Shown one piece after another: positions 1 to 8,733 of a stretch of 64,000 bases of DNA. The notes under the pieces are model-generated. The model made no database searches and had not been told where the DNA came from. It was given only the letters and a program-made list of their open reading frames with translations. The translations under genes were made by a program, and so were the position numbers. The stretch spans positions 868,001 through 932,000 of the forward strand of contig NZ_CP017755.1 of the NCBI RefSeq assembly GCF_001854325.1. Direction: 5' to 3'. The stretch comes from Cupriavidus malaysiensis. Lineage in GTDB: Bacteria; Pseudomonadota; Gammaproteobacteria; Burkholderiales; Burkholderiaceae. The number at the start of each line of letters is the position of its first letter. Position 1 is the first letter of the stretch.

Positions 1-1134
1 CTGATCTGGTTCGGGCGCTACCTGGCGCAGCGCCAGCAGGCCGACGCGCAGGCCAGCAAGAAGGGCGAGTCGCGCCCCGCGCAGGCGCAGCCGGAATCCA
101 CCGAGGCGACCTGGGACGACGTCACCATGGTCGATCCCCTGGGCATGGAAGTCGGCTACCGACTGATTCCGCTGGTGGACCGCGCGCAGAACGGCGAGCT
201 GCTCGGCCGCATCAAGAGCATCCGCAAGAAGATGGCGCAGGAGATCGGCTTCCTGGTGCCGGTGGTCCATATCCGCGACAACCTCGAACTCAAGCCCAAC
301 GCCTACCGCATCACGCTCAAGGGCGTGGAGATCGGCAGCGGCGAAGCGGCGCCGGGGCAGTGGATGGCGATCAACCCCGGCCAGGTCAGCGGCACCCTGC
401 CGGGCGCCGAGACGCGCGATCCGGCCTTCGGGCTGCCGGCCGTGTGGATCGACGCCGCGCACAAGGAGCGCGCGCAGGCCTTCGGTTACACGGTGGTCGA
501 TGCCAGCACCGTGGTGGCGACCCACCTGAACCACCTGATCCAGATGCACGCGGCGGAACTGCTGGGCCGCCAGGAAGTGCAGCAGCTGCTCGACCGCATC
601 GCCAAGGAATCGCCGAAGCTGACCGAGGACCTGGTGCCGAAGACCATCTCGCTGACCGGCCTGCAGAAGGTCCTGCAGAACCTGCTGGAGGAGGGGGTAC
701 CCATCCGCGACATGCGCACCATCCTGGACGTGGTGGCGGAGCACGCGCCCAAGATCAGCGAGCCCAGCGAGCTGACCGAGCTGGTGCGCGTGGCGCTGGG
801 CCGCGCCATCACGCAGCAGCTGTACCCGAACGGGGCGGAAATGCAGGTGGTCGGCCTCGAAGCCGGCCTGGAGCGCGTGCTGACCCAGGTGCTGAACAGC
901 GGCGGGGGCCTCGAGCCCGGCCTGGCGGACGCCCTGCTGCAGCAATCGCGTGCCTGCGTGGAGCGGCAGGAGCAGATGGGCTACACACCCGTGCTGCTGG
1001 TGCCGCCGCCGCTGCGGGCGCTGCTGGCTCGTTTCCTCCGGCGTACGCTGCCGCAGCTCAAGGTGCTGTCGCATGCCGAGGTCCCCGACAACCGAAACAT
1101 CAGGATCACCGCCGTGATCGGCGGTGCAGCATGA
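1..1134 (+). CDS. flhA: Flagellar export gate protein FlhA, C-terminal part (5' truncated by window)
   Basis: FlhA forms the export gate of the flagellar type III secretion system in the inner membrane. Only the last 377 residues are here; the reading frame is open from base 1, so the ATG at 127 is internal. The visible part is the linker and cytoplasmic domain, with the typical stretch EVGYRLIPLVD at the start of that domain and no membrane segment. This domain docks export substrates and chaperones. The stop is 10 bp before the flhF start, and the bases just after the last codons (gaggaagg, 1133-1140) serve as the flhF ribosome site, so the two are likely co-transcribed. Confidence 0.93.
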   Translation: MIWFGRYLAQRQQADAQASKKGESRPAQAQPESTEATWDDVTMVDPLGMEVGYRLIPLVDRAQNGELLGRIKSIRKKMAQEIGFLVPVVHIRDNLELKPNAYRITLKGVEIGSGEAAPGQWMAINPGQVSGTLPGAETRDPAFGLPAVWIDAAHKERAQAFGYTVVDASTVVATHLNHLIQMHAAELLGRQEVQQLLDRIAKESPKLTEDLVPKTISLTGLQKVLQNLLEEGVPIRDMRTILDVVAEHAPKISEPSELTELVRVALGRAITQQLYPNGAEMQVVGLEAGLERVLTQVLNSGGGLEPGLADALLQQSRACVERQEQMGYTPVLLVPPPLRALLARFLRRTLPQLKVLSHAEVPDNRNIRITAVIGGAA

Positions 1135-1144
1135 GGAAGGCGCG

Positions 1145-3505
1145 ATGAGCGTAGCGAAATTCGTGGCGGCCAATGGCCGCGAGGCCCTGCGGCGCGTGCG
1201 CGAGGCGATGGGGCCTGACGCGGTGGTGCTGTCCAACCGGACCGTCGATGGCGGCGTCGAGATCGTCGCCATGCGCGACACCGATGTCGGCGCCATCTCC
1301 AGCAGCGCCCAGCTCTATGTGCCGCCCGCACCGGCGCGCGACGACGAGGCCGAGATGGGCGAGCTGCGCGGCGAGCTCAAGTCGATGCGCGCGCTGATCG
1401 AGCGCCAGTTCGCCGGCATGGGCAACGTGCCGGTGGCGACGGGCGACCCGCTGCGCGAGTCGCTCTTCACCTGGCTGGCCGGCGCGGGCTTCTCGGGGCA
1501 GCTCGCGCGCACGCTGCTGGCGCACCTGCCGGTCGGTCACGACCGCCAGTCGGCGATGGCCTGGATCCGCCAGGAGCTGGCGCGCAAGGTGCAGGTGCTG
1601 GCCGATGAGGAGGCACTCTTCGCCCAGGGCGGCGTGCTCGCGCTGATCGGGCCGACCGGCGTCGGCAAGACCACCACCACCGCCAAGCTCGCCGCGCGCT
1701 TCGTGCTCAAGCACGGTCCGGAGCGGCTGGCGCTGCTGACCACCGACAGCTTCCGTATCGGCGCGCACGAGCAGCTGCGCATCTATGGCGACATCCTCGG
1801 CGTGCCCGTGCACGCGGTGAAGGATGCGGCCGACCTGCGCTTTGCGCTGAACGCGCTGGCCGACAAGCACCTGGTCATCGTCGACACGGTCGGCATGAGC
1901 CAGCGTGACCGCAACCTGTCCGAACAGATCGCCATGCTGGCCGGCGTGCAGGCACCGGTGCAGCGCGTGCTGCTGCTCAATGGCGCCAGCCACGGCGATA
2001 CGCTCAACGAGGTGGTGCACGCCTACCGGCAGGACGCCGGTCTCGGCGGTGAGCCCGGCTGCGGCCTGGACGGCTGCATCATCACCAAGCTGGACGAAGC
2101 CACGCACCTGGGATCGGTGCTCGACGTCGTCATCCGCCACCGCCTGCCGGTGTTCTACGCCTCCACCGGCCAGCGCGTGCCTGAGCACCTGGAGCTGGCG
2201 CAGGCGCCGGCCCTGGTCGAGCGCGCCTTCCTGACGCCCCGCCGCGGCTCGGTCTTCGCCGATGCGGACGTGGCCCGCCGCCAGGCCGGTGCCCTCGAGG
2301 ATGCCGAGGCGCAGCGCGGTCCCGCCGCCGAGGACATGCTGCGCTCGCTGAGCGACAGTGCCGATGCGGTCGGTGCCTGCGTGGCCGAGCTCGATGCCGG
2401 TACGCAGGGTTTTCCGCTGCTGCGCGCGCTGTGGCAGCAGCGCGACGACGACGCCGCATCGCTGCGCAGCGTCGCGCAGCAGGTGCGCGAAGCTGCCTGC
2501 CGCGACCTCGGTCGCGGCTGCGATCGCCATGTGCTGGCGCTGTCCGCCACCGCCCAGTTCGCGGCTGGCGGGCGCCGGGCCCCGCACCATGTTCAGACGA
2601 CCCTGTGGCTGTCGGATCGCGACGGCTTCCCGCTGGCCGCCGCCGTGAGCGGTGCACGCAACGGCAGCGGCGAAACCGAGGCCGCCACGCTGCGCGCCGC
2701 GCTGGCGGCCACGCGTACGGTCGTCAACATGGTCGATGCGCTGCCGGCTCCGGCCGTGCTGGCGCGCTGGCAGCAAGGCGGCGAACGCTGGCTGGCGCGG
2801 GCCCGCAAGGGCGCGCGCATGCTCAGCGGAGGCACGGCCTGGAAGGTCGAGGCCCTGGCCGAAACGCTGACCTTCCATGCCGTGGGCGAACTCCATGAGC
2901 AGGGCTGCGATGCCGTGCAATGGCTGGCCCAGGTGCCGGTGCGGGTGCCCGACGGTCCGCTGCAGCGCCGTGCCGGCCGCGGCAATGCCGACGGCGGCAC
3001 CGATGCCTGCCTGCTGGTTTCCCGCCTGGTGGAGCGCGACAGCGGCCGCCTGCTGGACACCAGCTATCTGCTGTGCGACCCCGCCCTGGCCGATGAATCC
3101 GCGCGGCTGGCGCAGTGGGCGCGCTGGGCACTGGCCGCCGAGGCACGCTTCCGCACGCTGCGCCACGCGCTCGACCATCTTGCCCGCGGCGCCGTGCCGG
3201 CCGCGGACGAGGCGCAATGCCGCGCCGCGCTGATGGCGCTGCAGGCCGGCCTGACCGCCCTGCGTCTCGAATGCGAGCCGGGCGCCGTGGCGGCCGGCTT
3301 CCTCTCGCGCCTGGCCGGCCGCGCCGCGGGCAAGGCCGCGCAAGCGGCGCCGGGCCAGGCGCTGGTCGAAGGCCTGGCGCGCCTGCTGGCGCTGCTGGAC
3401 GTGCTGGAGGGCTATCCCGTGCGCGCAAACCGTGCCGCTGCGGCGGACCCGGTCCGTGCGGATACGTCCGCTGCCGAGCAACAACTGGAATCCGTAGGAG
3501 AGTAG
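1145..3505 (+). CDS. flhF: Flagellar placement GTPase FlhF with long C-terminal extension
   Basis: FlhF is an SRP-type GTPase that sets the position and number of flagella at the cell membrane. The predicted protein has 786 residues. The N-terminal B domain starts SVAKFVAANGREALRRVREA. The NG GTPase core lies at about residues 165-375, with P-loop GPTGVGKTTTTAKLA, the switch motif DTVGMSQRD and the base-specificity motif TKLDEATHLGS. FlhF is usually 400-500 residues, so some 400 residues after the GTPase core are an extension in which I recognise no domain. ATG 1145 is preferred over GTG 1124 because a GAGGAAGG site precedes it. Confidence 0.92.
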   Translation: MSVAKFVAANGREALRRVREAMGPDAVVLSNRTVDGGVEIVAMRDTDVGAISSSAQLYVPPAPARDDEAEMGELRGELKSMRALIERQFAGMGNVPVATGDPLRESLFTWLAGAGFSGQLARTLLAHLPVGHDRQSAMAWIRQELARKVQVLADEEALFAQGGVLALIGPTGVGKTTTTAKLAARFVLKHGPERLALLTTDSFRIGAHEQLRIYGDILGVPVHAVKDAADLRFALNALADKHLVIVDTVGMSQRDRNLSEQIAMLAGVQAPVQRVLLLNGASHGDTLNEVVHAYRQDAGLGGEPGCGLDGCIITKLDEATHLGSVLDVVIRHRLPVFYASTGQRVPEHLELAQAPALVERAFLTPRRGSVFADADVARRQAGALEDAEAQRGPAAEDMLRSLSDSADAVGACVAELDAGTQGFPLLRALWQQRDDDAASLRSVAQQVREAACRDLGRGCDRHVLALSATAQFAAGGRRAPHHVQTTLWLSDRDGFPLAAAVSGARNGSGETEAATLRAALAATRTVVNMVDALPAPAVLARWQQGGERWLARARKGARMLSGGTAWKVEALAETLTFHAVGELHEQGCDAVQWLAQVPVRVPDGPLQRRAGRGNADGGTDACLLVSRLVERDSGRLLDTSYLLCDPALADESARLAQWARWALAAEARFRTLRHALDHLARGAVPAADEAQCRAALMALQAGLTALRLECEPGAVAAGFLSRLAGRAAGKAAQAAPGQALVEGLARLLALLDVLEGYPVRANRAAAADPVRADTSAAEQQLESVGE

Positions 3506-3509
3506 GTCT

Positions 3510-4343
3510 GTGCACACTCTGGCAACCGATCAGGCCGAGGGGCTGCGGCGCCTGCTGGCGCCGCGCGCCACACGGCACATCGCCGTGGTAGCCAGCGAGC
3601 CGGGGGCCGGCGCCACGACGGTCGCGCTCGGACTGGCCAGCGCGCTGGCCATGCAGGGCGAGCGCGTCCTGCTGGTCGACGAGGATGCCCCGGGCGCGCG
3701 CGCCGCGCACCTGGCCGGAGCCGCGCCGCGCGGCACGCTGGCCCAGGTGCTGGCCGCACAGGCGACGCTCGACCAGGCGCTCGGTGCCGCCGGGCCCAGC
3801 GGTGTCGCCGTGCTGCCCGCGGGCGCTGCCGGCCCGGCCGGCGGTGGCCTGCCGGGCACCTTCGGCGCCTTCCGCACCGTGCTGGCCGATGCCCGCGCCG
3901 ACGGCCAGGGGACGCTGTCGGCGCTGGCCGGCGCCGCGCACAACCTGCTGGTGGTGATGCGCCCCGAGGCGGCCTCGATCACCGCGGCCTACGCGCGCAT
4001 CAAGCAACTGCATCACCGCTACGCCATCCGCCATTTCCAGCTCGTCGTCAATGCGGCGGCGGGCGAGGGCATCGCCGGCGCGGTGGCCGGCAACCTGGCC
4101 CGCACCGCCAGCCAGTATCTCGGCATCGAGGCCTCGTGGGCCGGCTATCTGCCGCTCGATCCGCTGGTCAGGCAGAGCGAGCAGCTGGGTCGCGGCGTGG
4201 TCGATGCCTACCCCGCCGCACCGGCGACGATGGCCTTGCGCCGCATCGCCAGCAGCATCGGCGCGTGGCCCATGCGCGCCGCGTCCACCACCTTCCCCGG
4301 CGTCGCCTCGGCGACGCCTCCGACCAGCCCACGCATTCATTGA
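3510..4343 (+). CDS. flhG: FlhG/FleN-like MinD-type protein with degenerate P-loop
   Basis: FlhG is the MinD-family partner of FlhF and limits flagellar number. The 277-residue product sits directly after flhF, with a GTG start 4 bp past its stop and a GGAGAG site upstream. The fold signature is clear: a beta strand, a P-loop-like turn, then ALGLASALAMQGERVLLVDEDAPGARAAHLAG. The nucleotide loop reads SEPGAGATT where active members have KGGxGKT, so both the signature lysine and the Walker A lysine are absent. Nucleotide hydrolysis may be lost or altered. The name rests on synteny and fold rather than on catalytic residues. Confidence 0.78.
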   Translation: MHTLATDQAEGLRRLLAPRATRHIAVVASEPGAGATTVALGLASALAMQGERVLLVDEDAPGARAAHLAGAAPRGTLAQVLAAQATLDQALGAAGPSGVAVLPAGAAGPAGGGLPGTFGAFRTVLADARADGQGTLSALAGAAHNLLVVMRPEAASITAAYARIKQLHHRYAIRHFQLVVNAAAGEGIAGAVAGNLARTASQYLGIEASWAGYLPLDPLVRQSEQLGRGVVDAYPAAPATMALRRIASSIGAWPMRAASTTFPGVASATPPTSPRIH

Positions 4344-4463
4344 CGCCGATGCCGCACGTATCGTTCCCCCAGGCCATCGACCGGGCCCAAGCCATCGGGC
4401 CCCGGTCCCTGCACGGTACGCGCGCGGCCGGCGCTGCGCTCTAGAAGCCACGAGAGTCCCACC

Positions 4464-5180
4464 ATGTACACCGTTCAGGGAAAGCTCGAACAGACGGATC
4501 TGGTCAAGGCACACGCATCGCTGGTGCGCCGCATCGCCTTGCAACTGGCGGCCAAGCTGCCGGCCAGCGTGCAGCTCGACGACCTGATCCAGGCCGGCAT
4601 GATCGGCCTGCTGGACGCGGCCAAGCGCTACGAAGACACGCACGGCGCGCGCTTCGAGACCTATGCCAGCCAGCGCATCCGCGGCGCCATGCTCGACGAG
4701 GTGCGCGCCAACGACTGGCAGTCGCGCAGCCTGCGCCAGTTCACCCGCCGCATCGAGCGGGCCATACGCAGCCTGGAGCAGAAGCTTGGCCGCACGCCCC
4801 TCGATTCCGAAGTGGCCGAGCATCTCGAGATGCCGTTGCCGGAGTACCAGCTGCTGCTCAACGAAGTGCACGGCTGCCAGCTTCTGCATTACGAGGACTT
4901 CGAGCGCTCCGGCGAAGAGGATTTCCTCGAGCGCCACCTCGGCGTCAACGAAGACAGCGACCCGCTGATGGTGCTGATGGAGAGCGGCATGCGCGAAGCG
5001 CTGATCCGCGCCATCGAGCGCCTGCCCGAGCGGGAGAAGCTGGTGCTGTCGCTGTGCTACGACCAGGAGCTGAACCTGCGCGAGATCGGCGCCGTGCTGG
5101 ACGTGACCGAGTCGCGCGTCTGCCAGATCCGCGGCCAGGCCATCGCGCGCCTGCGTGGCCAGCTGCGGGGACTGCTCTGA
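4464..5180 (+). CDS. fliA: RNA polymerase sigma-28 factor FliA
   Basis: FliA directs RNA polymerase to class III (late) flagellar genes. The product has 238 residues with the family layout: region 2 containing DLIQAGMIGLLDAAKRYED and FETYASQRIRGAMLDE, region 3 with SRSLRQFTRRIERAIRSLEQ, and region 4 with LPEREKLVLSLCYDQELNLREIGAVLDVTESRVCQI, the helix-turn-helix that reads the -35 element. It follows the flhG-like gene after 120 bp. Its antagonist FlgM is encoded at 6413-6709 behind a sigma-28 promoter that matches consensus closely. Confidence 0.96.
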   Translation: MYTVQGKLEQTDLVKAHASLVRRIALQLAAKLPASVQLDDLIQAGMIGLLDAAKRYEDTHGARFETYASQRIRGAMLDEVRANDWQSRSLRQFTRRIERAIRSLEQKLGRTPLDSEVAEHLEMPLPEYQLLLNEVHGCQLLHYEDFERSGEEDFLERHLGVNEDSDPLMVLMESGMREALIRAIERLPEREKLVLSLCYDQELNLREIGAVLDVTESRVCQIRGQAIARLRGQLRGLL

Positions 5181-5641
5181 TGCGAGGGCCCGGCCGCGCC
5201 GCGCCGCGCGTGCAGGCATGCGTTGCGACGGGCGTCGCCGCACTCGGCCTGGCGACCGCCGTCCCGCCGGTCCGGGCGGACGAAGGAGGTCCCGGTCATG
5301 CCTGGCAGAGCGTGGTGCAGGGGCCGATGCTGTCCGTGCGCGGGATGCGCATACTGTCGCCTGCGCTGCGGCCCGGCGCCATGCCGGCGCTGGCGACCGG
5401 CAAGGTGACATCCGTGCGCTGGCAGTACACCTTCAGCGGCGTGCCGCCGCATGATCTCCAGGTCTACCTGTGCAATGGCAGCCGATGCGTGCTGTTGCCG
5501 GCGGCGCAAGGCCACACCGAGGCATTCCGCGGCGATGCCGCCGCACAGGATTTCACCTTTGCTTTCCTGGCCCCCGGGCGTGGCGCGCTGGCGCCCGTGC
5601 TGCAGGGGCGCGCCAACCAGGTCATCGTCGACTATCGCTGA
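5180..5641 (+). CDS. flhE: Flagellar protein FlhE
   Basis: FlhE is a small periplasmic protein, encoded after flhBA in enterobacteria and thought to guard the export gate or take part in flagellar envelope functions. This 153-residue product starts at the ATG overlapping the fliA stop (ATGA), so it is translationally coupled. It begins with a hydrophobic signal-like segment (VATGVAALGLATAVPPVRA). Family-like features include a W-Y-T-F-S-G strand, the cysteine pair in LQVYLCNGSRCVLL and the C-terminal QVIVDY. I infer the family from this pattern. Position after fliA instead of flhA is a local rearrangement of the usual order. Confidence 0.75.
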   Translation: MRGPGRAAPRVQACVATGVAALGLATAVPPVRADEGGPGHAWQSVVQGPMLSVRGMRILSPALRPGAMPALATGKVTSVRWQYTFSGVPPHDLQVYLCNGSRCVLLPAAQGHTEAFRGDAAAQDFTFAFLAPGRGALAPVLQGRANQVIVDYR

Positions 5642-5884
5642 TCGTCGAGAGCGGTCCGCCGCCGCTGCGGCCGGCGGCGATGTTCCGCCGCCGCTGCGGC
5701 GACACCCGCGACGCCGTCCTCGGCCGATCCGGCTCGGTTCAGCGCAGTTCAGTTCAAGGAAGAGGATGGCGGCGCCGGACGGCGCGGTAGCGAGGGGCGA
5801 TCGCGCGACCATCGTCGCGCGGCCATGTCACCAGCCGGAGCGGGGCGCTGCGAGCGCGCGTCAGTCCCAGCCGCCGCAGTGGCC
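5642..5884. other. Intergenic, convergent flhE / flgN
   Basis: There are 243 bp of GC-rich sequence between two convergent genes, with repeated gccgccgctgcgg-type stretches around 5658-5700. I see no convincing open frame and no terminator with a T-run on either strand. Confidence 0.5.
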
Positions 5885-6343
5885 TCAGCCGCGCGCCAGG
5901 CTCAGGCCGGATGCCGCGTTCTGGGTGCGGCCGTCGCGGCCGTAGAGGCCGGCATCGATGCCGCGCTGGCGCAGTACCTGGATGGCCGCGCGCGTGTGTT
6001 CGAGATGGGCGGCGATGACCGCCGAATTCAGCGTGCTTGCCTGGTGCGCGCCGAGCGCGGCCAGGCGCAGGGTGCGCCAGGCCTGATGCACGGCGGGGTC
6101 GATGCGCAGGCCGACCAGCATGCCGTTCGGGCCGGCGCGCAAGCCGGCGGCGGCCATCTGCGCTTCGCGCGCGGCGCCCAGCTCGGCCAGCGCGGAGGCC
6201 AGCGCCGTCTTGCGGTCCAGCACCGCGCCGAGCGCCTGCGCGTCGCCGCTCTTCATCACTTCGCGTTCGTCGGCCAGGGCCTCGGCGAATGCCTTCACGG
6301 CTTCGGTTTCGCGATGCAGGATCTGGATCAGGGGCAGGCTCAT
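5885..6343 (-). CDS. flgN: Flagellar export chaperone FlgN
   Basis: FlgN is the cytosolic chaperone of the hook-filament junction proteins FlgK and FlgL and hands them to FlhA. The 152-residue product is almost entirely helical (LHRETEAVKAFAEALADEREVMKSGD), with the classic FlgN/FlgT helix pattern and a low-complexity tail. It lies directly downstream of flgM on the - strand with a 69-bp gap, and its clients flgK/flgL are in the same window. The start is supported by the fit to family length. Transcription probably comes from the sigma-28 promoter in front of flgM. Confidence 0.88.
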   Translation of the reverse strand: MSLPLIQILHRETEAVKAFAEALADEREVMKSGDAQALGAVLDRKTALASALAELGAAREAQMAAAGLRAGPNGMLVGLRIDPAVHQAWRTLRLAALGAHQASTLNSAVIAAHLEHTRAAIQVLRQRGIDAGLYGRDGRTQNAASGLSLARG

Positions 6344-6412
6344 GGTTTCTCCACGCGCGGCGCTCTATGCCGTTCGCTCTCGGCTCGCTGCTGGGTTCCT
6401 GCCGCGGACCGT

Positions 6413-6709
6413 TTACTGGCCCTGGTTCAGCTCGCGCAGCGTGGCGAGCAGACCGTCGGCAATCTTGCTCGGATCGATCTTGATCCGGCCTTCGACGATG
6501 GCCTGGCGGATTTCCTCCACGCGGGCCGTGTCGATGTCGTTGTCGCTATCCTGGCTCAGGCTGGCGCCGATCTGGCGGACCTGGGCGCTCAGGGGGCTGG
6601 TCTGCACCTCGGCTGCCGTGGCCGGGGCGGGAGCGGGGGCCGTGGTGGCGCGCGCCGTGCCTTCGGCGGGGGCGCCGGTCCTGGACGAAGTGGACTGATT
6701 GATCTTCAC
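6413..6709 (-). CDS. flgM: Anti-sigma-28 factor FlgM
   Basis: FlgM binds FliA in the cytoplasm and is exported through the finished hook, which releases FliA to transcribe late genes. The 98-residue product begins VKINQSTSSRTGAP. I chose the GTG start at 6709 because KINQ is the usual FlgM N-terminus and an AAGGA site lies six bases upstream; a longer frame upstream would place the sigma-28 promoter inside the gene. The C-terminal half (VRQIGASLSQ..., VEEIRQAIVEGRIKIDPSKIADGLL) is the sigma-binding helical region. Confidence 0.92.
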   Translation of the reverse strand: MKINQSTSSRTGAPAEGTARATTAPAPAPATAAEVQTSPLSAQVRQIGASLSQDSDNDIDTARVEEIRQAIVEGRIKIDPSKIADGLLATLRELNQGQ

Positions 6710-6736
6710 GACTGTTCCTTGCTGGGTTCCACATGC

Positions 6737-6763
6737 ATATCGGACGCCCGGCCGCAAACTTTA
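6737..6763 (-). promoter_or_regulatory. Sigma-28 (FliA) promoter of flgMN
   Basis: Read on the - strand the elements are TAAAGTTT, an 11-bp spacer, then TCCGATAT. The first element is a perfect match and the spacer is exact for the FliA consensus TAAAGTTT-N11-GCCGATAA; the -10 element differs at two bases. It ends 27 bp before the flgM GTG start, so flgM, and probably flgN, are late flagellar genes under the sigma factor that FlgM inhibits. Confidence 0.9.
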
Positions 6764-6861
6764 GGGCCGCCTTGCCGCATGGGCATCGCAAGCCCGCATT
6801 GTCGCACGCCATCCCGCCGCTGCGCCGCGTACCCGGCCGCCGGCCGGTCGCTTTGCCGCGC

Positions 6862-7659
6862 CTATTGCTGCAGTACCACGGTATCGCCGCTGCGCACCAG
6901 CCCGGTGACCACCTGGCCGTTCTTCAGCCGCACCTGCACCGAGCCGCCCGTCGGCGCATCATTCATCACTTTTCCTTCGCTGCTGATCTGGAAGGCCTCG
7001 CCTTCGATGGTCACCGACACGGTCTGGCCGTTGCGTACGGCGGCCGGCCGCTTGAGCAGGTCGGCGCGCAGCGGCGAGCCGGCGGCGATGCGGGTGGCGG
7101 CGACGGCACCGTTGGCCTGCGCCGGGTCGGTCACCACCGCGCGCGGCAGCATCGCGAGGTCCCCCTGGCGAACTTGCAGGTCGGCGCTGCCGATCGGTTC
7201 GCCGGGGGCGATCGCGCGGGCTGCCACGTAGTAGTCGGTCAACACGCCGACCCGTGCCTGCACGTAGCGTATCCACGGACGTTCGCCACCGCAGCGCACG
7301 CCGACCGTGACGCGGCCCCAGGGCGAGCCGCCCGGCGGCAGGAAGGGATCGGGCGCCTCGCATTCGGGAGCGCGGCCGCCGGAGGGCGGCACGACCTGGA
7401 TGCTGACCTTGCCCGGCAGGCCGGCGCTCTGGCGTGCGAGGAACTGCTCGACCGCGCTGCGCACGGGATCGTCGGGGAAAGGTGTGGCGGGCGTGGCGGG
7501 CGTGGCGCCATTGCCGGCCCTGGCGCCGGCCGGTTGCGCCGCGACGTGGGCGCCGGCCAGGGCCAGCGCCAGCGCGGGCAGCAGGCGCGTCGCGCGGAGC
7601 AGGGCGCGGAACAGGGCGCGCAATGGGGCGCGGAACAGCGCTCGGGACAGAGGCTTCAT
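6862..7659 (-). CDS. flgA: Flagellar P-ring assembly chaperone FlgA
   Basis: FlgA is a periplasmic chaperone that helps FlgI form the P ring. The 265-residue product has a very arginine-rich N-terminus with repeats (RALFRAPLRALFRALLRATR), then a hydrophobic signal core LLPALALALAGAHVAA. Next come a variable linker and the SAF-like and C-terminal beta domains (APGEPIGSADLQVRQGDLAMLP; LKNGQVVTGLVRSGDTVVLQQ). ATG 7659 gives a signal peptide. A longer in-frame extension to 7977 would overlap flgB and is unlikely. It is divergent from flgB, as in other Burkholderiales. Confidence 0.9.
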   Translation of the reverse strand: MKPLSRALFRAPLRALFRALLRATRLLPALALALAGAHVAAQPAGARAGNGATPATPATPFPDDPVRSAVEQFLARQSAGLPGKVSIQVVPPSGGRAPECEAPDPFLPPGGSPWGRVTVGVRCGGERPWIRYVQARVGVLTDYYVAARAIAPGEPIGSADLQVRQGDLAMLPRAVVTDPAQANGAVAATRIAAGSPLRADLLKRPAAVRNGQTVSVTIEGEAFQISSEGKVMNDAPTGGSVQVRLKNGQVVTGLVRSGDTVVLQQ

Positions 7660-7861
7660 GTGGGTCTTCCAGCAAGTGCGCGGGCCTTGCGGCACGCAGC
7701 GGAACGTCCCGTATTGTAGGCAGCCACCCCGCGCGCTTCGGAGGGAATTGCGCGGGTTTCCGCCGCCTATTCGCGCGATTGCGCTGGCGTCGCCGCACCT
7801 ACCATGGCAAGCCTGAAGAAGCATGCGCTTCCATGTTCTCCCTTCCCAGCGAGACGCAGAC

Positions 7862-8281
7862 ATGATTGACAAACTCGATGCGGCTTTCCGCTTCCAGCAG
7901 GAAGCGCTCAACCTGCGTAACCAGCGCCAGTCGGTACTGGCGGCGAACATCGCCAATGCCGATACGCCTGGCTTCAAGGCGCGTGACTACGACTTCGCGA
8001 GCACGCTGTCGCAGACCATGCAGCGCGGCGGCGCCGGCGGCGCGCAGGGCGGCCTGGTGCTGACCACCACGTCGGCGCGGCACCTGCCCGCCGAGGCACC
8101 GTCGGGCACGAGCGACCGCGACCTGATGTACCGCATCCCGACCCAGTCCAGCATCGACGGCAACTCCGTGGAAATGGACACCGAGCGCGTCGCCTTCGCC
8201 GACAACACCGTGGGTTACCAGTCGGACCTGACGGTGATGACGTCGAAGATCAAGACGATGCTGGCCGCGATCCAGCAGTGA
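7862..8281 (+). CDS. flgB: Flagellar proximal rod protein FlgB
   Basis: FlgB is a proximal rod subunit, exported through the flagellar secretion system. The 139-residue product starts [23 protein letters not shown] and carries the family motif [17 protein letters not shown]. The C-terminal helix ([20 protein letters not shown]) is typical. ATG 7862 gives the normal FlgB N-terminus; an in-frame ATG 39 bp upstream does not fit the family. It is the first gene of flgBCDEFGHIJ. Confidence 0.96.
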   Translation: MIDKLDAAFRFQQEALNLRNQRQSVLAANIANADTPGFKARDYDFASTLSQTMQRGGAGGAQGGLVLTTTSARHLPAEAPSGTSDRDLMYRIPTQSSIDGNSVEMDTERVAFADNTVGYQSDLTVMTSKIKTMLAAIQQ

Positions 8282-8288
8282 GCATGCC

Positions 8289-8696
8289 ATGGCAGCCATG
8301 AATATCTTCGACGTGGTCGGTTCGGCCATGTCCGCGCAGTCGCAGCGCATGAACGTCACCGCGTCCAACCTCGCCAACGTGGACAGCGCGGTCAGTCCCA
8401 ACGGGCAGCCCTATCGCGCCAAGCAGGTCGTCTTCGGGCTCGCGCCGACACCCGGTCAGAGCGAGATCGGCGGGGTGCAGGTGCAGGGCGTGGTCGAGGA
8501 TCCCTCGCCGGCCAAGATGGTCTTCAATCCCACGCATCCGCTGGCCAATGCGGAAGGCTACGTGACCATGCCCAACGTGAACCCGGTGGAGGAGATGGTC
8601 AACATGATCTCGGCTTCGCGTTCCTACCAGGCCAACGTCGAGGTGTTGAATTCCGCCAAGAACATGATGCTCAAGACGCTGACCCTGGGTCAGTGA
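8289..8696 (+). CDS. flgC: Flagellar proximal rod protein FlgC
   Basis: FlgC is a proximal rod subunit. The 135-residue product has the N-terminal rod motif [20 protein letters not shown] and the C-terminal motif [29 protein letters not shown], which form the coiled-coil core of the rod. It follows flgB after 7 bp. A second ATG at 8298 (MNIFDVV) is also possible as the start. Confidence 0.96.
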   Translation: MAAMNIFDVVGSAMSAQSQRMNVTASNLANVDSAVSPNGQPYRAKQVVFGLAPTPGQSEIGGVQVQGVVEDPSPAKMVFNPTHPLANAEGYVTMPNVNPVEEMVNMISASRSYQANVEVLNSAKNMMLKTLTLGQ

Positions 8697-8733
8697 CGCC
8701 GACAGGCCAACCCGACAAGCCGATGGATTTGAC

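Noticed and set aside
1106..3517. Open 803-codon frame on the - strand opposite flhF
   Set aside because: It is a shadow of flhF: GC-rich codons with biased third positions leave the opposite strand open. Its protein is Arg/Ala/Gly-rich with no domain.
2823..5411. Open 862-codon frame on the - strand opposite flhF-fliA-flhE
   Set aside because: It covers several well-supported genes on the other strand and reads as low-complexity Arg/Pro/Ala-rich sequence.
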